A stretch of DNA of 64,000 bases, taken from Gnetum montanum (lineage: Eukaryota > Streptophyta > Gnetopsida > Gnetales > Gnetaceae). A program made the translations under genes and the position numbers. The notes under the pieces are model-generated. The model had not been told where the DNA came from and ran no database searches. It saw only the letters and a list, made by a program, of their open reading frames with translations. Below are positions 35,483 through 46,779 of this stretch, in pieces (the first letter of the stretch is position 1; each line of letters begins with the position of its first letter). The stretch lies in NCBI GenBank assembly GCA_015680685.1, contig MNCI01007588.1:82104-146103 (forward strand), given 5' to 3'.

Positions 35483-36520
35483 TCATTGGTTTATTGCTAC
35501 CACAAATCCATGTCCCGAATTAGCAACAGCAGGCACATTTTTGGTAGTAGAAATAGGCATGTTTTTGGCATCAGCAACAAGCATGTTTTTGGCAGCAGCA
35601 AAAAAGTGAGGAGAAACAACATCGTGGATGTCCATGCTGCTATTATGTTGAAACATTTCTTCCATGAAATTTACATCATGTGAATCAACCACATTTTTAT
35701 CTACAACATCATAGCACTTATATGCTTTGGAATTTGCACAATATCCCACAAAAATATATGGTTGTCCCTGTTTATCTAGCTTTTGTCTTTTTTGTATTGG
35801 AATTTGAATGTAGCATGGTGAACCAAAAATTTTCAAGTGAGAGATATTGGGTGGATATCCATTCCATAATTCATATGGAGTTTTATTTTGAATTGATCTT
35901 GATGGCACCCTATTTAAAATATATATTGATGTCGCACAAGCTTCTGCCCAGAATTTATTCTCCAAACCTAACATTTGAAGTAGACACCTTGCCATTTCAA
36001 CCATAGTTCTATTCTTTCTCTTAACAATACCATTTTGTTGAGGTGTGAATGATGTGGTTGTTTGATGAATAATCCCACTTTTCTTGCAAAATTCATCAAA
36101 TTCAATTGATAAAAATTCACCACCACAATCTGTCCAAATTTTCTTAATTGAAGTGCCACTTTGATTTTTTACTTCCACCTTGAATTCTTTAAAAAATCCC
36201 AATGTTTGATCTTTTAATTTCATAAAATATCCCCAAGAAAATCTTGAAAGATCATCCACTATGATTAACATATATCGATTTTTACCTAGGCTCAATGTTT
36301 GCATGGGATCGCATAAATCCATATGAACTAGATCTAATTTTTCTTGAGATCTATGTTCTTTTCTAGGAAATAGTAACCTTGTAATTTTTCCTAGTTGACA
36401 TATGCCACAATCATGATTATCTACAAAGAAAATTTTGGCATACCTCTTACAATTTCTCCTTTTTGCATGCGATCCATTGAGCCAAAGTTGACATGTCCTA
36501 ACCGAGCATGCCATAACCAT
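35483..36520 (-). pseudogene. Copia integrase with mutated catalytic Glu
   Basis: Open for 345 codons. It starts inside the zinc-binding region (DCGICQLGKITRLLFPRKEH). The core has HMDLCDPM (first Asp), IWTDCGGEF (second Asp, about 36125-36150), and PQQNGIVKRKNRTM. In that last segment the catalytic Glu of the NG.vERKNRT motif is Lys (AAG at 36020-36022, minus strand), one G-to-A step from GAG. The C-terminal part (LKIFGSPCYIQIP, FVGYCANSKAYKCYD) is the usual copia GKGY-like region. The long open frame but dead active site suggests decay after insertion. Codons also changed in GPM (DPM) and TDRGGEF (TDCGGEF). Confidence 0.9.
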
Positions 36521-36684
36521 GCTATGTCTTCAATGACAGTGAGACAATGAACATCCTTTTGTATTTGTAACTTGTACATATTATTCTTGCTTATAGGGAT
36601 AACTACAATAACTTTATCATTATCAACCTTAGAAATGTTACAAAAATCTTTTTCAAATTCAACATGATACCCATTACGACATAA

Positions 36685-37899
36685 TTACCCCACACTTAAT
36701 AAATTCTTTGAAAGATCTGGAACAAAATAGATATGGGAAATAACATATTTGTTATCTTGAGTTGTTGTGAAGGCAAGTGATCTAATCCTGGCAATGGTTA
36801 ACTTATTCCCATTAGCTATGGTTACCTTTCCATCATATTTTTCCAAGCTTGAGAACAATTTCTTATCCCCTGTCATGTGATTGCTACACCCACTATCAAC
36901 ATACCAGATGTTGTTCTTGTTGCTAGCATCTGGTACCTTTGTAGAGATCAAGAGTTGATCTTCTTCCTTTTCAATATAAAATAATTTCTCACCTTTTTGT
37001 TGATCTTCATGTTCTACAATTTTTTCTTTTCCTTTCTTTTCATACTTCTTCCTTGACCAACATTCAAGAGTATTGTGGGTGTTGGTACCACAAAAATCAC
37101 AATTCTTACCTTCCTTTAATTGATTTGATCTTCCACGACCACAACCTCTAGATCTAGCATGACCGCATCCATGTCCTCTAAATGATGATCCACTTGAGGA
37201 TCTTTGATGTTGATTTTGATTTTTATTGGATGTCCTTTGAAATTTTGCTTGAAATGCATTTGCTGTTGGATCCTCACATTCAACAATTCTTTGCTCATAT
37301 GTTCTTAAGCTTCCTACGAGCTCAACCATGGTCATCTTATCAAGATCTCTTACTTCTTCAATAGCCATGACGATGGGATCATATCGTCTAGTTACACTTT
37401 GAAGCATCTTTTCAGCAGCACACCTTTCCTCAAGTGTTTCTCCACAAGATTCAAGTCCATTTCAAACTTGTTAAAATTGGCTGATGTATTGATCAATACT
37501 CTCTAAATCTAGCATGTGCAAAGATTCAAAATATTTTCTTAAAACTTGTAACTTAACAACACAAACTTTTAATGATCCCTTGTATGCAATCTCTAGTGCA
37601 TACCATGTAGCTTTGCTAGTTTGATGCATAACAATTTTGGGAAAGATTGTTAGATCTAACCCAAATTGAATGATGAATAATGCTTTTGCATCTTTCTTAC
37701 GAAGCTCCTTAAATTCATTCTTTTCATCTTCCTTCAAGGCTTGAAATGTTTCTTGATCAACATCTTGGAATCCATTTTCAACAAGATCCTAAAGATCTTG
37801 TGAGATCAAGAATGTCTTCATCTTGATTGCCCAATATTCATAATTCTCTCCGTTAAAGATAGGAACTTGGAGAGACACGGATCCATGATTTTGGGCCAT
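36685..37899 (-). pseudogene. Copia gag and protease
   Basis: ATG at 37899 (MAQNHGSVSLQVPIFNGENY), with WAIKMKTFLISQDL and then a TAG where Trp is usual. The capsid region continues to 37471, where a stop interrupts it. The next frame (37407-36685) has the nucleocapsid zinc knuckle CDFCGTNTHNTLEC (C-x2-C-x4-H-x4-C, about 37062-37103). The protease WYVDSGCSNHMTGD lies at about 36872-36905, with LLSVG at the end. The start was chosen because the ATG lies just inside the 5' LTR and primer region. A degraded initiator-Met primer site (TGGCATAGGAGT) follows the LTR. Confidence 0.88.
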
Positions 37900-37950
37900 C
37901 CTAGAGAGATTTGTTATCAAGAATCTGAGCTAACCAACTCCTATGCCAAA

Positions 37951-38431
37951 TGAAGAGTCTAAAGGACCCTAGATCTACGAACTAAGCTTAAAGGAAATAA
38001 ATAAATTTGTTAGAACAAGAACACTCTTGTTAAACTTTCTAACTTCTATATGTCTTTTGTATTATTTCTTTTCTATTATGAATGAATATGTGCTGCTACA
38101 ATTATATAGGCCTTGATCTCCCAAGAATAGATTTGGAGAGATAAGTATGAATCTTGGAAATCATGGGGATGATCCTTATCATCATATTTAAGGATCTTCT
38201 TAATATGGGATGCCCTAAACATGGATTGGATAAGAATTATATGAATAGAATCTCATCTTTAAAATAGATTTATGATCCTTATCATCATATTTAAGAATCT
38301 TCTTAATATGGGATGTCTTAAACGTGGATTAGATAAGAATTACATGAATAAGATCTCATCTTATTTAAAATAGATTAATGGATGAGATCTATCTGATTCT
38401 ATTGTGGAACATCTAGTTATCATATTCCACA
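37951..38431 (-). repeat. 5' LTR of the copia element
   Basis: 481 bp, TG...CA, about 93-94% identical by eye to 33159-33639, with the same internal duplication. Followed on the right by the TGGTT target duplication. Confidence 0.93.
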
Positions 38432-38436
38432 TGGTT

Positions 38437-39713
38437 CCCATTTTTTAAAACAATGATGAGAATTCAAAGCATATCCCTTAGACAAAATAAATGAGCTACA
38501 AACAATGGTTATGGGACTAGAAAGACATGTTACCCATGCCTAAAGGTCCCCTCTAACTAAGGCCCTTTCTCACTTTTTGCTTCTCTTTTCTTCTTAAATA
38601 AGGAGCAATGGTTGTTCTGTGGAAGCACTCTTATGTCTCAAGGGGATGGACTAGTCTTAGAGTGGCAATGTAAAGTCACTAAATGTGGTTGGTTTTGGTA
38701 TGGACTAAGGATGAATTTTATCAGGTCACTTAACCATAAAATTCATAAGGGACTTCCTGTGACCTTAATCAGGAACTCCATTCCACTTTCTCTCTCATTC
38801 ATCGATGCTTTCGATGCCTAACGTCACTACCGATGTTCATGTTCTTGTTCGATGTCTTAGTTTGATGTGTCAACATTCTTAAGTAGTTTCTTCTAAGTTT
38901 TTGTACTTAACTTTCCATAACCATTAATCATCCATGGGGCTAATGGACTCCATGGTTTGAGGTTATGCAACAAAGGGCATGGGCCTGCTTTGGGAAGGAT
39001 CCACTTGCATACCTTTTGGTTGGGTTGGTTAAGTTCTTTATCCTTAGACATTCTCACAATCAAATCCTTTTACATGCCCCATCTATGACATCCAATTGTG
39101 TGTATCTTCACAATGTTTTTCAATGAAATCCTCTTTTCTGTTATTGTGAATTCTTTCAACCTCTTCAAGCATTTCATTGCATTTAGGCTTTTCAGAATTT
39201 AATAATGGATAATTTATCCATTTCACCTTATTTTTTAGTCTTCCTACTAACACTATTAAAGGAATCAATCCACCATAATCACAACCTAACAAGGTGTAAC
39301 TACCGACGAGACAAGGTATCTTAAGGCTAGATGTTTCACATTGCATACTAATCCATAATCTTGTTGTGATTACAGTGGGAAAAATGGACTAGAAGTAGGA
39401 CTATCTTCATCAAAGAAGAAGCAGTAGCACCATGTGACTAGGACCCTTCATGATCATTGAATCTTCTTCCTTGCTCTTCAACTACCTTAGGAGTCAAATG
39501 TAAATTTTGGCCAAGGTGTTCAATCCTATTGTCATGAACACCCAATTTTGTAAAAGATTGTAAATCTATACACTTGGGCACTTAGAATCTATTTGTTTCA
39601 TTTGAATTAGTTTGCATGTCAGTTAATAATCCCATACCTTCCCAATATTTTGTAACAGACTTGTTCCTCCTTTTGTTCACTCGAGGACAAGTTTTCATTT
39701 AGCCATGGGGCTA
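38437..39713 (+). other. Post-pol region of element B, right part
   Basis: Contains blocks shared with A (about 45.2-45.85 kb) and C (about 56.15 kb), such as 'agacatgttacccatgcctaaagg'. A decayed 69-codon frame lies at 38612-38821 and 'gtgattacag' at about 39367-39376. The conserved 3' block AATAATCCCATACCT (39625-39639) follows, then the purine run ATGGGGCTA just before the LTR. ORF3 is absent: only about 330 bp separate the acceptor-like sequence from the 3' LTR. Confidence 0.6.
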
Positions 39714-40577
39714 TGATGAAGTGTATTTTTATTAGCCATGATATCGAATACTTGATATCGGGGGCCAAGAAGTGATGTTGAATATTCGATATCATGGGAT
39801 GTGTGCCAACCTATAAATATAGCACTTGGGTGCATGGTTTGGGAATACATTTTTATCATAGCATAGTAGAGCTCTTGCAATTTCTTTTCTCTAGAGTTAA
39901 AATATTTTCCAAAGTTCCTATAGTAGGATTCATTGAGTGTAGGAATCTTTATTCAAGCACTATTGTACCTAAGCATGGTAGTGTGTGCTACAATAAAGAT
40001 GAGTTTTTGATAAACCTTGCAGCACCTTGGCTAGATTCATTATTTTATTTATGCATTTAATGTTGTATGCAATTTCATTTAATAATTCCAAGTAATTAAG
40101 CTAAAGTAAGCTAAGATAAGTTAGCTAAGTTAAATAGCAATTAATTAAGCACATAAGTACAACCACTTTGGGCATGCACATGATTCTTAGTAATCCTAGT
40201 AACACTTAAATGTTTAGTAACCCAATAGTGTTATACATGTTTAGGATGTGCATTGAACATGGGACCAGATGCTTATGTTAGGATAGTTAGTTATTAATTA
40301 GTAATTAGATTAGTTAAATTAGTTTATAAATTGAGTTCCAACTTGTTATTAATCATAGATAAATAAAATATAAAATAATAAAAATCATGTGCCTCAATTA
40401 CACTTAACCATACAAGTAAGTTCCACAAGCATAGTTGAGAAGACAACAATCGTCACAATTAGATTTCACATCCTAGAACTAATGTGCTTAGGAACTTAAG
40501 GTCTACAGAATTTGACCAGACACACATGAATACTTGTGATCCATATGGTTGAGTGTAAGGGTACTTGTTGCTCATCA
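39714..40577 (+). repeat. 3' LTR of element B
   Basis: 864 bp, TGATGAAG...GCTCATCA, homologous along its length to 25214-26106. GATATC boxes at 39740 and 39754 (14-bp pitch), TATAAATA at 39812-39819. Followed by ATGCT, the right target duplication. Confidence 0.88.
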
Positions 40578-41160
40578 ATGCTCAAACAGTTGCTTTACCC
40601 TCAAGGTAACCATAGGCAAGCCTTCCAACACACGTACTATCCCAATGGAGCCTATCCATAGCCACAGGAGTAATATCATCAATAGTGGAAACTATCCCAA
40701 TTATGGGCCATGCTACCACCATGCCAACAATACCCATATCAGTAACCAAATCCATATGGATACTATGTGCAATGCCTAATCTCTCCAAGAAATGTAGCCA
40801 TTCAAGCTTCACAACATTATCCAACTAAATACCATAGACTGACATCACCAAGAATAGACTAGAACTCATACATGCATCCATAAGTAGCTAGTTCCTCAAA
40901 TCAACATCCCAATCCCTTATCACTACTGCCACCTCCTGTAATGTAGGGGGAATTGCCATCCAACCCACAACATAAAAGTGCAACCAGGGTGATGAACATG
41001 CAAGAGGAAGTGATCACACACAAACAATAATCTAGGAAATGATTGTTCTTTCAAACAAGTCCAGAAAAGGTTCGAAGGATGGGGATTACATCTACTCCTT
41101 TTCCATTCATATCTAGTCCTCCTAAAAGTCACAAGCTTCCTCCATCAACTAATGTAAACA
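40578..41160 (+). pseudogene. Element A gag, second part
   Basis: Continues A gag after the B insertion: QLLYPQGNHRQAFQHTYYPN and QYPYQ-stop-PNPYGYY match the Gln/Tyr/Pro-rich C-terminal gag of B at 28200-28380. Then decayed to about 41.16 kb. Confidence 0.65.
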
Positions 41161-41660
41161 TCACAACCATCATGCTAATGCAAACCATCACTCACTAGAT
41201 TAAGGTAGGACCACTTCCAAAAAACAAATAGATCCAAGAAGTCTCTTTGTGTACCTACAAGTAGCAGGGCACAAACCATGCAAGGCTATACTTAATTCTA
41301 GGTCAAGAGTAAACTTGATATCACAAGACATGTATCAAGCCTAGAATCTACCACTGTTGAAGAAGATCAATATCTAGTTAGAGCTTCTAGACTAGTTGAT
41401 CACAGTTTCACTAAGATAAGTGGATGATGTAATCATCACCATGAGTGGCTGGTCCTACCCTATAGAATTTTTGGATATTCATGTAGGTAAGAATAAGGGA
41501 GAGTTCCCAATCATAATGGGAAGGACTTGGCTTAGCACCATTGATGCAAAGCTTGGTATTTGAGACTTGTCCTTGGAAATCTCTAAGGAAGATGAAGCTG
41601 CTATCATCCAAAGACAAAGAGTTCCATGCATCGCATACAATGATAATAGGTGCAATTTCA
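41161..41660 (+). pseudogene. Element A aspartic protease
   Basis: Decayed active-site region (SRVNLISQDMYQA near 41310-41345, where B has SSVNLISHEMYKA) and the second motif FPIIMGRTWLSTIDAKLGI (about 41507-41563). A linker to RT follows, with weak similarity to B. Confidence 0.55.
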
Positions 41661-42049
41661 TGTAAAGAATATGGGTAGCTCAATGAAAAAATATCAAAGC
41701 ATGTAAGAATTATATAGAGGAAATGTGTATGCAAAAATTCATGTATGCAGTAGCCACTCAACACGAAAGCACCCAGTGGTTGGTCACATATGAATAAGTA
41801 GAATCCAACAAATACATGGAACCAACAAATCAGACTACAAGTGCCTATATATAAGACATTGACAAGTTGGAACAGCTAAGGAAAAGGCACACCTACCCAC
41901 ATATGAATTAGAAAGAAGAAATAGATTGGGGATAGTTAGAGATCCTAGGCACTATAAAGCCAGAACTGTTAAAACTAAAAGCCCTACAGGTAGCACTAGA
42001 ATATGCTTTCCTAAATAATAAGAAGTTGGTAATAATAAATGTTAACTTG

Positions 42050-42930
42050 AATGAACATCAAAAGAAGTTACCAGAATTTGTCAATAAGTGGCCCATACCA
42101 TTTGTGTGGTCTTACAATGAGATCATGGGAATTGATATGAGAATTTGTTAACATCAAATATATACCAATCTCATAGTGAAACCACGATGCCAACTCTAAA
42201 GAAGGCTCAATTCCAAACTAAAGTAGTCAAGAAGGAGCTAAAAAAGCTACTAAAGGTAAGATTCATCTATCCTATCGTAGATAGTGAATGGGTTAGTCCT
42301 TTAATAATCAATCCAAAGAAGAGACACAAGTGGCAAGTATGCATCAATTTTCGATTGTTGAATGTTGCTACATTAAAGGATCACTTCCCTTTTTCATTTG
42401 TTGACTAGGTCCTGGATACTATCGTAGGACATGAGTACTACAATTGTTTGGATGGATATAGTGAATAAAATCAAATCTGCATTGCATTTGAGGACCACGA
42501 GAAAACAATGTTCACTAGTTCATGGAAAACATTTGTCTACAAGTAAATGTCATTTGTTCTTTACAATGTGCCTACTACATTCTAGAGACTAGTGCTTAGT
42601 ATCTTTCAAAAGTAAATTGAAAATGACATTGAAGTTTTCATGGATGATTTTTCCACATACGAGGTAGATTTTAAGTAAGAACTAGACCGATTAGAGCAGG
42701 TATTGAAGCGATGTGTAGAAACAAACCTCAAGCTCAATTGGAAGAAACGCCACCTCATGGCCCAAGATGGGATTGTATATGGGGTACTATCGAAGATTCA
42801 TAGAGAATTCCTCCAAGCTTGCAAAATCATTAGTGGAACTTATGAATAAGGATGCACCTTTCAAATTGACAAAGTGTTATGAAAAGACATTTGAAACTCT
42901 AAAATAGAAACTAATTGAAACACCAATCCT
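42050..42930 (+). pseudogene. Element A reverse transcriptase with internal deletion
   Basis: PKKAQ-like start, then FIYPIVDSEWVSPLIINPKK (about 42262-42320), VCINFRLLNVATLKDHFPFS, FMDDFSTYE (catalytic, about 42640-42665) and RCVETNLKLNWKKRHLM. After GIVYG the sequence jumps straight to YYRRFIENSS-like coding (about 42775-42815, other frame). The roughly 40 codons found here in B are missing. Athila-like. Multiple stops. Confidence 0.75.
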
Positions 42931-43330
42931 TCAAGCTAATTGATCTATGCCTTTTCATATTATGATAGATGCCTTTAACTACACACTTGATGCAATATTG
43001 ACACAACTAGATGATCAAAAGAGATCCTACTACATACACTGTGCTAGCAGAATAATCACCAGAGCACAACTAAACTACACCACAACAAAAAATGAGCTCA
43101 TGGCCATGGTGTATGCACATGAAAAGTTCGACATTTTATGCTCAAGTATCATATTTATGTCCATACCGATCACAGTGCCATCCTTTTCTCATGAACAAGC
43201 CAATAGTTAGTCCCAAAGTGATCAAATAACTTATGATTTTTCAAGAATTCAATATTACAATGATTGACAAAAAGGGCATGGAAAACGTTGTAGCTAATCA
43301 TTTTCCAAGGTTAAGATGGGATTCCCAAGA
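42931..43330 (+). pseudogene. Element A RNase H
   Basis: MPFHIMIDAFNYTLDAILTQ (first Asp; from 42947), then YYIHCASRIITRAQLNYTTT and KNELMAMVYAHEKFD (Glu). A frameshift follows near 43140, where 'yHTDHSAI'-like sequence is in another frame. Better preserved than in B. Confidence 0.75.
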
Positions 43331-43379
43331 TCATATAGAACCAATATCTAACCAATTCCCTAATGAGAATCTGTTGACA

Positions 43380-44560
43380 AAGATATGATGGCTGTAGACT
43401 TAACAGGGAAGTCATGGATAGATGAATATATGACTTATTTGACAACACAGGAGCTTCTTGTTGAGTGGAACATGATCAACAACAAATCTTACAAGATGCC
43501 CATAAAGCTCCATGTGGTGGCCACTATGTTGGGTGTAGAATGGAACTCAAGCTAATGATGCTAGGCTACTTTTGGCCTACCTTGTTTAGAGACATCCACA
43601 ATTTCACATAGTCTTATGAAAGATGGCAGAAAGATGGGGGAATGACAGCTAGACATGAAGGACCACAACACTAGATACAATAACGTGAGCCATCTGATAT
43701 ATGGGGAAAAGATTTTATGGGACCCATGACACTAATGTAAAATAGGAAAGTGTATATAATAGTGACTATGGATTACTGCACAAAGTGGGTAGAGGTAGCA
43801 ACAGTTAGAGACTATATAGCCAAGAAAACTACTAAGTTTTTCCAATAGAATGTTGTGAATAGATTTGGAGTACCAAGAATGCTCATATTAGATAATGGAA
43901 CCCATTATACTAGTGCCACTTTTAAAAAGCTCATGCAATAACTTAGGGTAAATCATGAGTTAACCACAGCATACCATCCCCAAGCAAAAGTTAGTAATCA
44001 TGAGATCACTAGAATATTGACTAGGATGGTTAGCAGGTTTAGAAAATATTGGAGCACTAAGTTGAATGATGCTCTATGGGCCTATAAAACAACGTGGAAA
44101 CTACCCATAGGATATTCCCCATACAAGCTAGTCTATGGTAAGTTACCAACACTTCTAATTCAAGCAAAGCTTCAAACCCTAGCTACTACTCATCAACTTG
44201 ATCTAGATTTAAGCCTAGCCCAAAAGGAATATCTCATGAACCTAAATATCTGAGATGAAAATAGGCTAGTAGCACTAATTCACAATGAGGTCCATAAGCA
44301 TTACTTCAAAAAAAGGCATGATGCAAGGATAAGACAATTGTTAATACAACCAAGGGATAAGGTCCTTTATTATAATCACATCCATGTTCCTCAAAATGCT
44401 AAATTTTAGATGCTTTGGGAAGGACCTTACCTTATCTAAGCAATTTATACTTTAGATGCTCTACACGTCTATCACCCATCCAACCCACAGAAACTCATCC
44501 TTGTCAACATCTAGCAAGTCAAACTCTATTATGAATATCCTAATGTTCTCAAGGGACCTA
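43380..44560 (+). pseudogene. Element A integrase with mutated catalytic Glu
   Basis: Zinc-binding remnant (HKAPCGGHYVGCRME-like at 43500-43545), WGKDFMGPMTL (first Asp), VTMDYCTKWVEVATV, DNGTHYTSATF (second Asp, about 43888-43925) and [20 protein letters not shown]. In the last segment three residues are deleted and the catalytic Glu position is Lys (43987-43989). [20 protein letters not shown] and a C-terminal extension follow. Confidence 0.75.
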
Positions 44561-46160
44561 CCCAATTCACCCAACTGGCTTCTATTTGTTCTCTTTTCTA
44601 ATTAATCAATTATGATAATAGTTATGTAGGTGTTTGTCTAGACACATAGGTACTTTCCTGAATTTTCATTTTCTTTTCATTTTTCTACTTGCTCGATACA
44701 TTGTTCCCATTCTTTTATATTTTTTAATTTGTTAATAATTTTGTACTTTCTTGACATTCTTCTGATTCTTTGTTGATTTTTCATTATTTTCATTTTTTTC
44801 ATTCTTAATATTTTTTACAATTTTTCATACTTTGCTTTTATTTTACTTGTACATATGTTTTGAATTGTTAATAAAACACACCAAGAATAAGGCAATATGT
44901 AGTCCAATAAGGTGAAGATTTCTCTATGTTATCAAGTCATGAGGGACTAATTATTTATATAGTGATCCCACACCATCCATCCACCCATTCTAAGTAATAA
45001 GAGGTTCTTAGCATGGCCATAATGATGTTCTTTTTCTAATAAAACTAAGAATAAACTTGTGATCATTATGCCTATATAGAAAAGTGAAGAACCAAGTGGG
45101 AATGTGAAGGGTGTGACATCAAGGGGATTTATGGAACCTCTTGGAAAACTATTGTATGTTCTATCATGTTGCTAAGGTTGTAATAATATTTTGTAGATCT
45201 AACAAAAAATGGGAGTAAGAGCACAATAAGTGTTGCCTTACCATATCACTGGAAAGACATGATACCCATGCCTGAAGGTAGTCCTTTGGTAAGGTTAACA
45301 CAACTAAAAATCAAATACATGCAGAAAATAAATTTCTAGGGGTCCCACATGACTTTTCAAAAACTTCAAAAAAAAATAAATAAAAGTGCAATGAATAAAC
45401 TTCTCCCTTGGACAAAACGCCAAGTGATGATACTCCTTTCAATGGTGACAATCTTATGGTTGTGAATCTGAGAGGTGAAATAATGTGATGTCACTAGATG
45501 TGGTTTGGACTTGGTTTGAATCTTGGATGGAATGGCTAATGATTACTTTAACCACTAATAAAACACAAGAATTCATTTTGCCTATGGTAAGATATCTCAC
45601 ATCCCAATTCTGTGCAATCCTTTCTATAATCCATCTCACCTCACTATACAATTAAACATAACTTATGGTTTTGTATAATATAGCATAATTTTCCCAACCT
45701 AGTATTACTAACATGTGTGTTTTTCTGGACACCTATGCATTACATTCAACTCCTTGAGTTCCTAAAGATACTCTAAGGTGTGGTTAAGCAAGGGCACTAA
45801 GGGCTAGAGCCTACTTTGGGGAGGATCCACTTGTGTAACGTTTGTAGTTCATACTTGGTGAATAATACCACATCATCTTGAACCTTCCAAGAACAAAAAA
45901 TTTCCATAAATACTTCCTTAACATCCACTAACTCCATTTATATGCCAAAACTTCATTCCCTTCTCATCCATCTTATACATACTTAATAAACTTTTGTAGC
46001 CTGAGATTCCTTTATCATAGACTTTTGATGATTATTTTTCATAATCAAAGCATCATATCCACTCCAAGACCCTCTAGACATGCTTCATATCTTCTAGACA
46101 TTTGATTTGATTCATTTTTTCCCTGAAAAATTCTAAGAAAAATTTGAAACTTTTAATGGT
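44561..46160 (+). other. Post-pol untranslated region of element A
   Basis: T-rich (44640-44880), then blocks shared with B and C. 'gacatgatacccatgcctgaaggta' (45255-45280) has counterparts at about 38484 (B) and 56150 (C, reverse strand). It ends where the internal box array before ORF3 begins. Confidence 0.55.
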
Positions 46161-46250
46161 AATATTGTAGTTATGATATTAGAGGTCCTACAATATCATA
46201 TGTACAATATATGATCTATGATATTGCACATATAAATTTAGTATATATAT
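46161..46250 (+). promoter_or_regulatory. Internal promoter-like array before ORF3 of A
   Basis: AATATT/GATATT/AATATC/AATATA/GATATT boxes begin at 46161, 46175, 46192, 46206 and 46220. Four steps measure 14, 17, 14 and 14 bp. TATAAAT at 46231 and TATATATAT at 46242-46250 follow. The sequence after it ('gtgtggggccatttt') matches element C after its own array and TATATATA. The LTR promoters of B and C have the same box pitch and the same array-then-TATA order. This is inferred to start ORF3 transcripts. Confidence 0.5.
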
Positions 46251-46711
46251 GTGTGGGGCCATTTTTTCTCATTCCTCATTTGCAAAGAGCTGAGTTTTTG
46301 CCATTTTTTCTTTCAGCACTCTAACACACTAACTTTTAGAGGCCATAACTTCATCCTCGTAGCTCCAATTTCCAAAATTCTTGAACCTAGTTGATCACAG
46401 AGCTTTTAATTTAGTATCTTAGCTCAATATTGCTAAAACTTGAGCCAAAAAATTCTAACACCTAGAAGATATCTTAAAGGATAAGTATAAGGAAATAATA
46501 AGAATTCTATAATTTGTTAATCAAACTAAGGCCATAAACACTTAAAAATCCTCTTAATGTACCATACCAAGTCTTTTAGGCCATAAATAAAAGCAAAACT
46601 AATAACTATAAAGGGTTATAAGGGAACTAACACCTAAGGAGATTTCTTTCTAGAAATTTTCTAACTCTGCAATCATGATAAGCTAAGAACTTGATCTAGC
46701 TAAGCGTACGG

Positions 46712-46779
46712 GTAAGAAAAAGAGTTATTAAAAATTGGTATAAACATTTTAATAATTTTCAAACCCTCACTGATTATAG
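46712..46779 (+). other. Candidate intron directly before ORF3 of A
   Basis: GTAAGAAAAAG...CCTCACTGATTATAG, 68 nt, ending immediately before ATGGCC. Element C has a 62-nt counterpart with the same end pattern (TGATTGCAG before ATGGCC). GT/AG ends, AT-rich interior and branch-like CTCAC/CTGAT support it. A more distant donor using the same acceptor is equally possible. Confidence 0.4.

Larger units (their letters stand above)
33159..38431 (-). mobile_element. Ty1/copia element nested in B
   Basis: Two LTRs of exactly 481 bp (33159-33639 and 37951-38431), each TG...CA, are flanked by a perfect 5-bp duplication TGGTT (33154-33158 and 38432-38436). On the minus strand the order is gag, protease, integrase, RT and RNase H, which is the copia order. 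The LTRs differ at about 31 of 481 positions by my count, mostly transitions. Every coding part is damaged. An assembly gap of 106 N (35068-35173) falls before RT. The post-pol sequence of B resumes at 38437. Confidence 0.95.
25214..40577 (+). mobile_element. Athila-like Ty3/gypsy element B, nested in gag of A
   Basis: The 893-bp 5' LTR and 864-bp 3' LTR are flanked by ATGCC (25209-25213) and ATGCT (40578-40582), a 5-bp target duplication with one transition. The A gag reading frame continues across it. The internal order is primer site, gag, protease, RT, RNase H, integrase and a post-pol region holding a copia insertion, then 3' LTR. All coding parts carry stops. There is no ORF3 between the post-pol region and the 3' end, although a 'gtgattacag' like the ORF3 splice acceptor of C remains at about 39367-39376. 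Confidence 0.88.

Noticed and set aside
34664-36006. Plus-strand frames opposite copia RT and integrase
   Set aside because: They are antisense shadows of clear copia domains.
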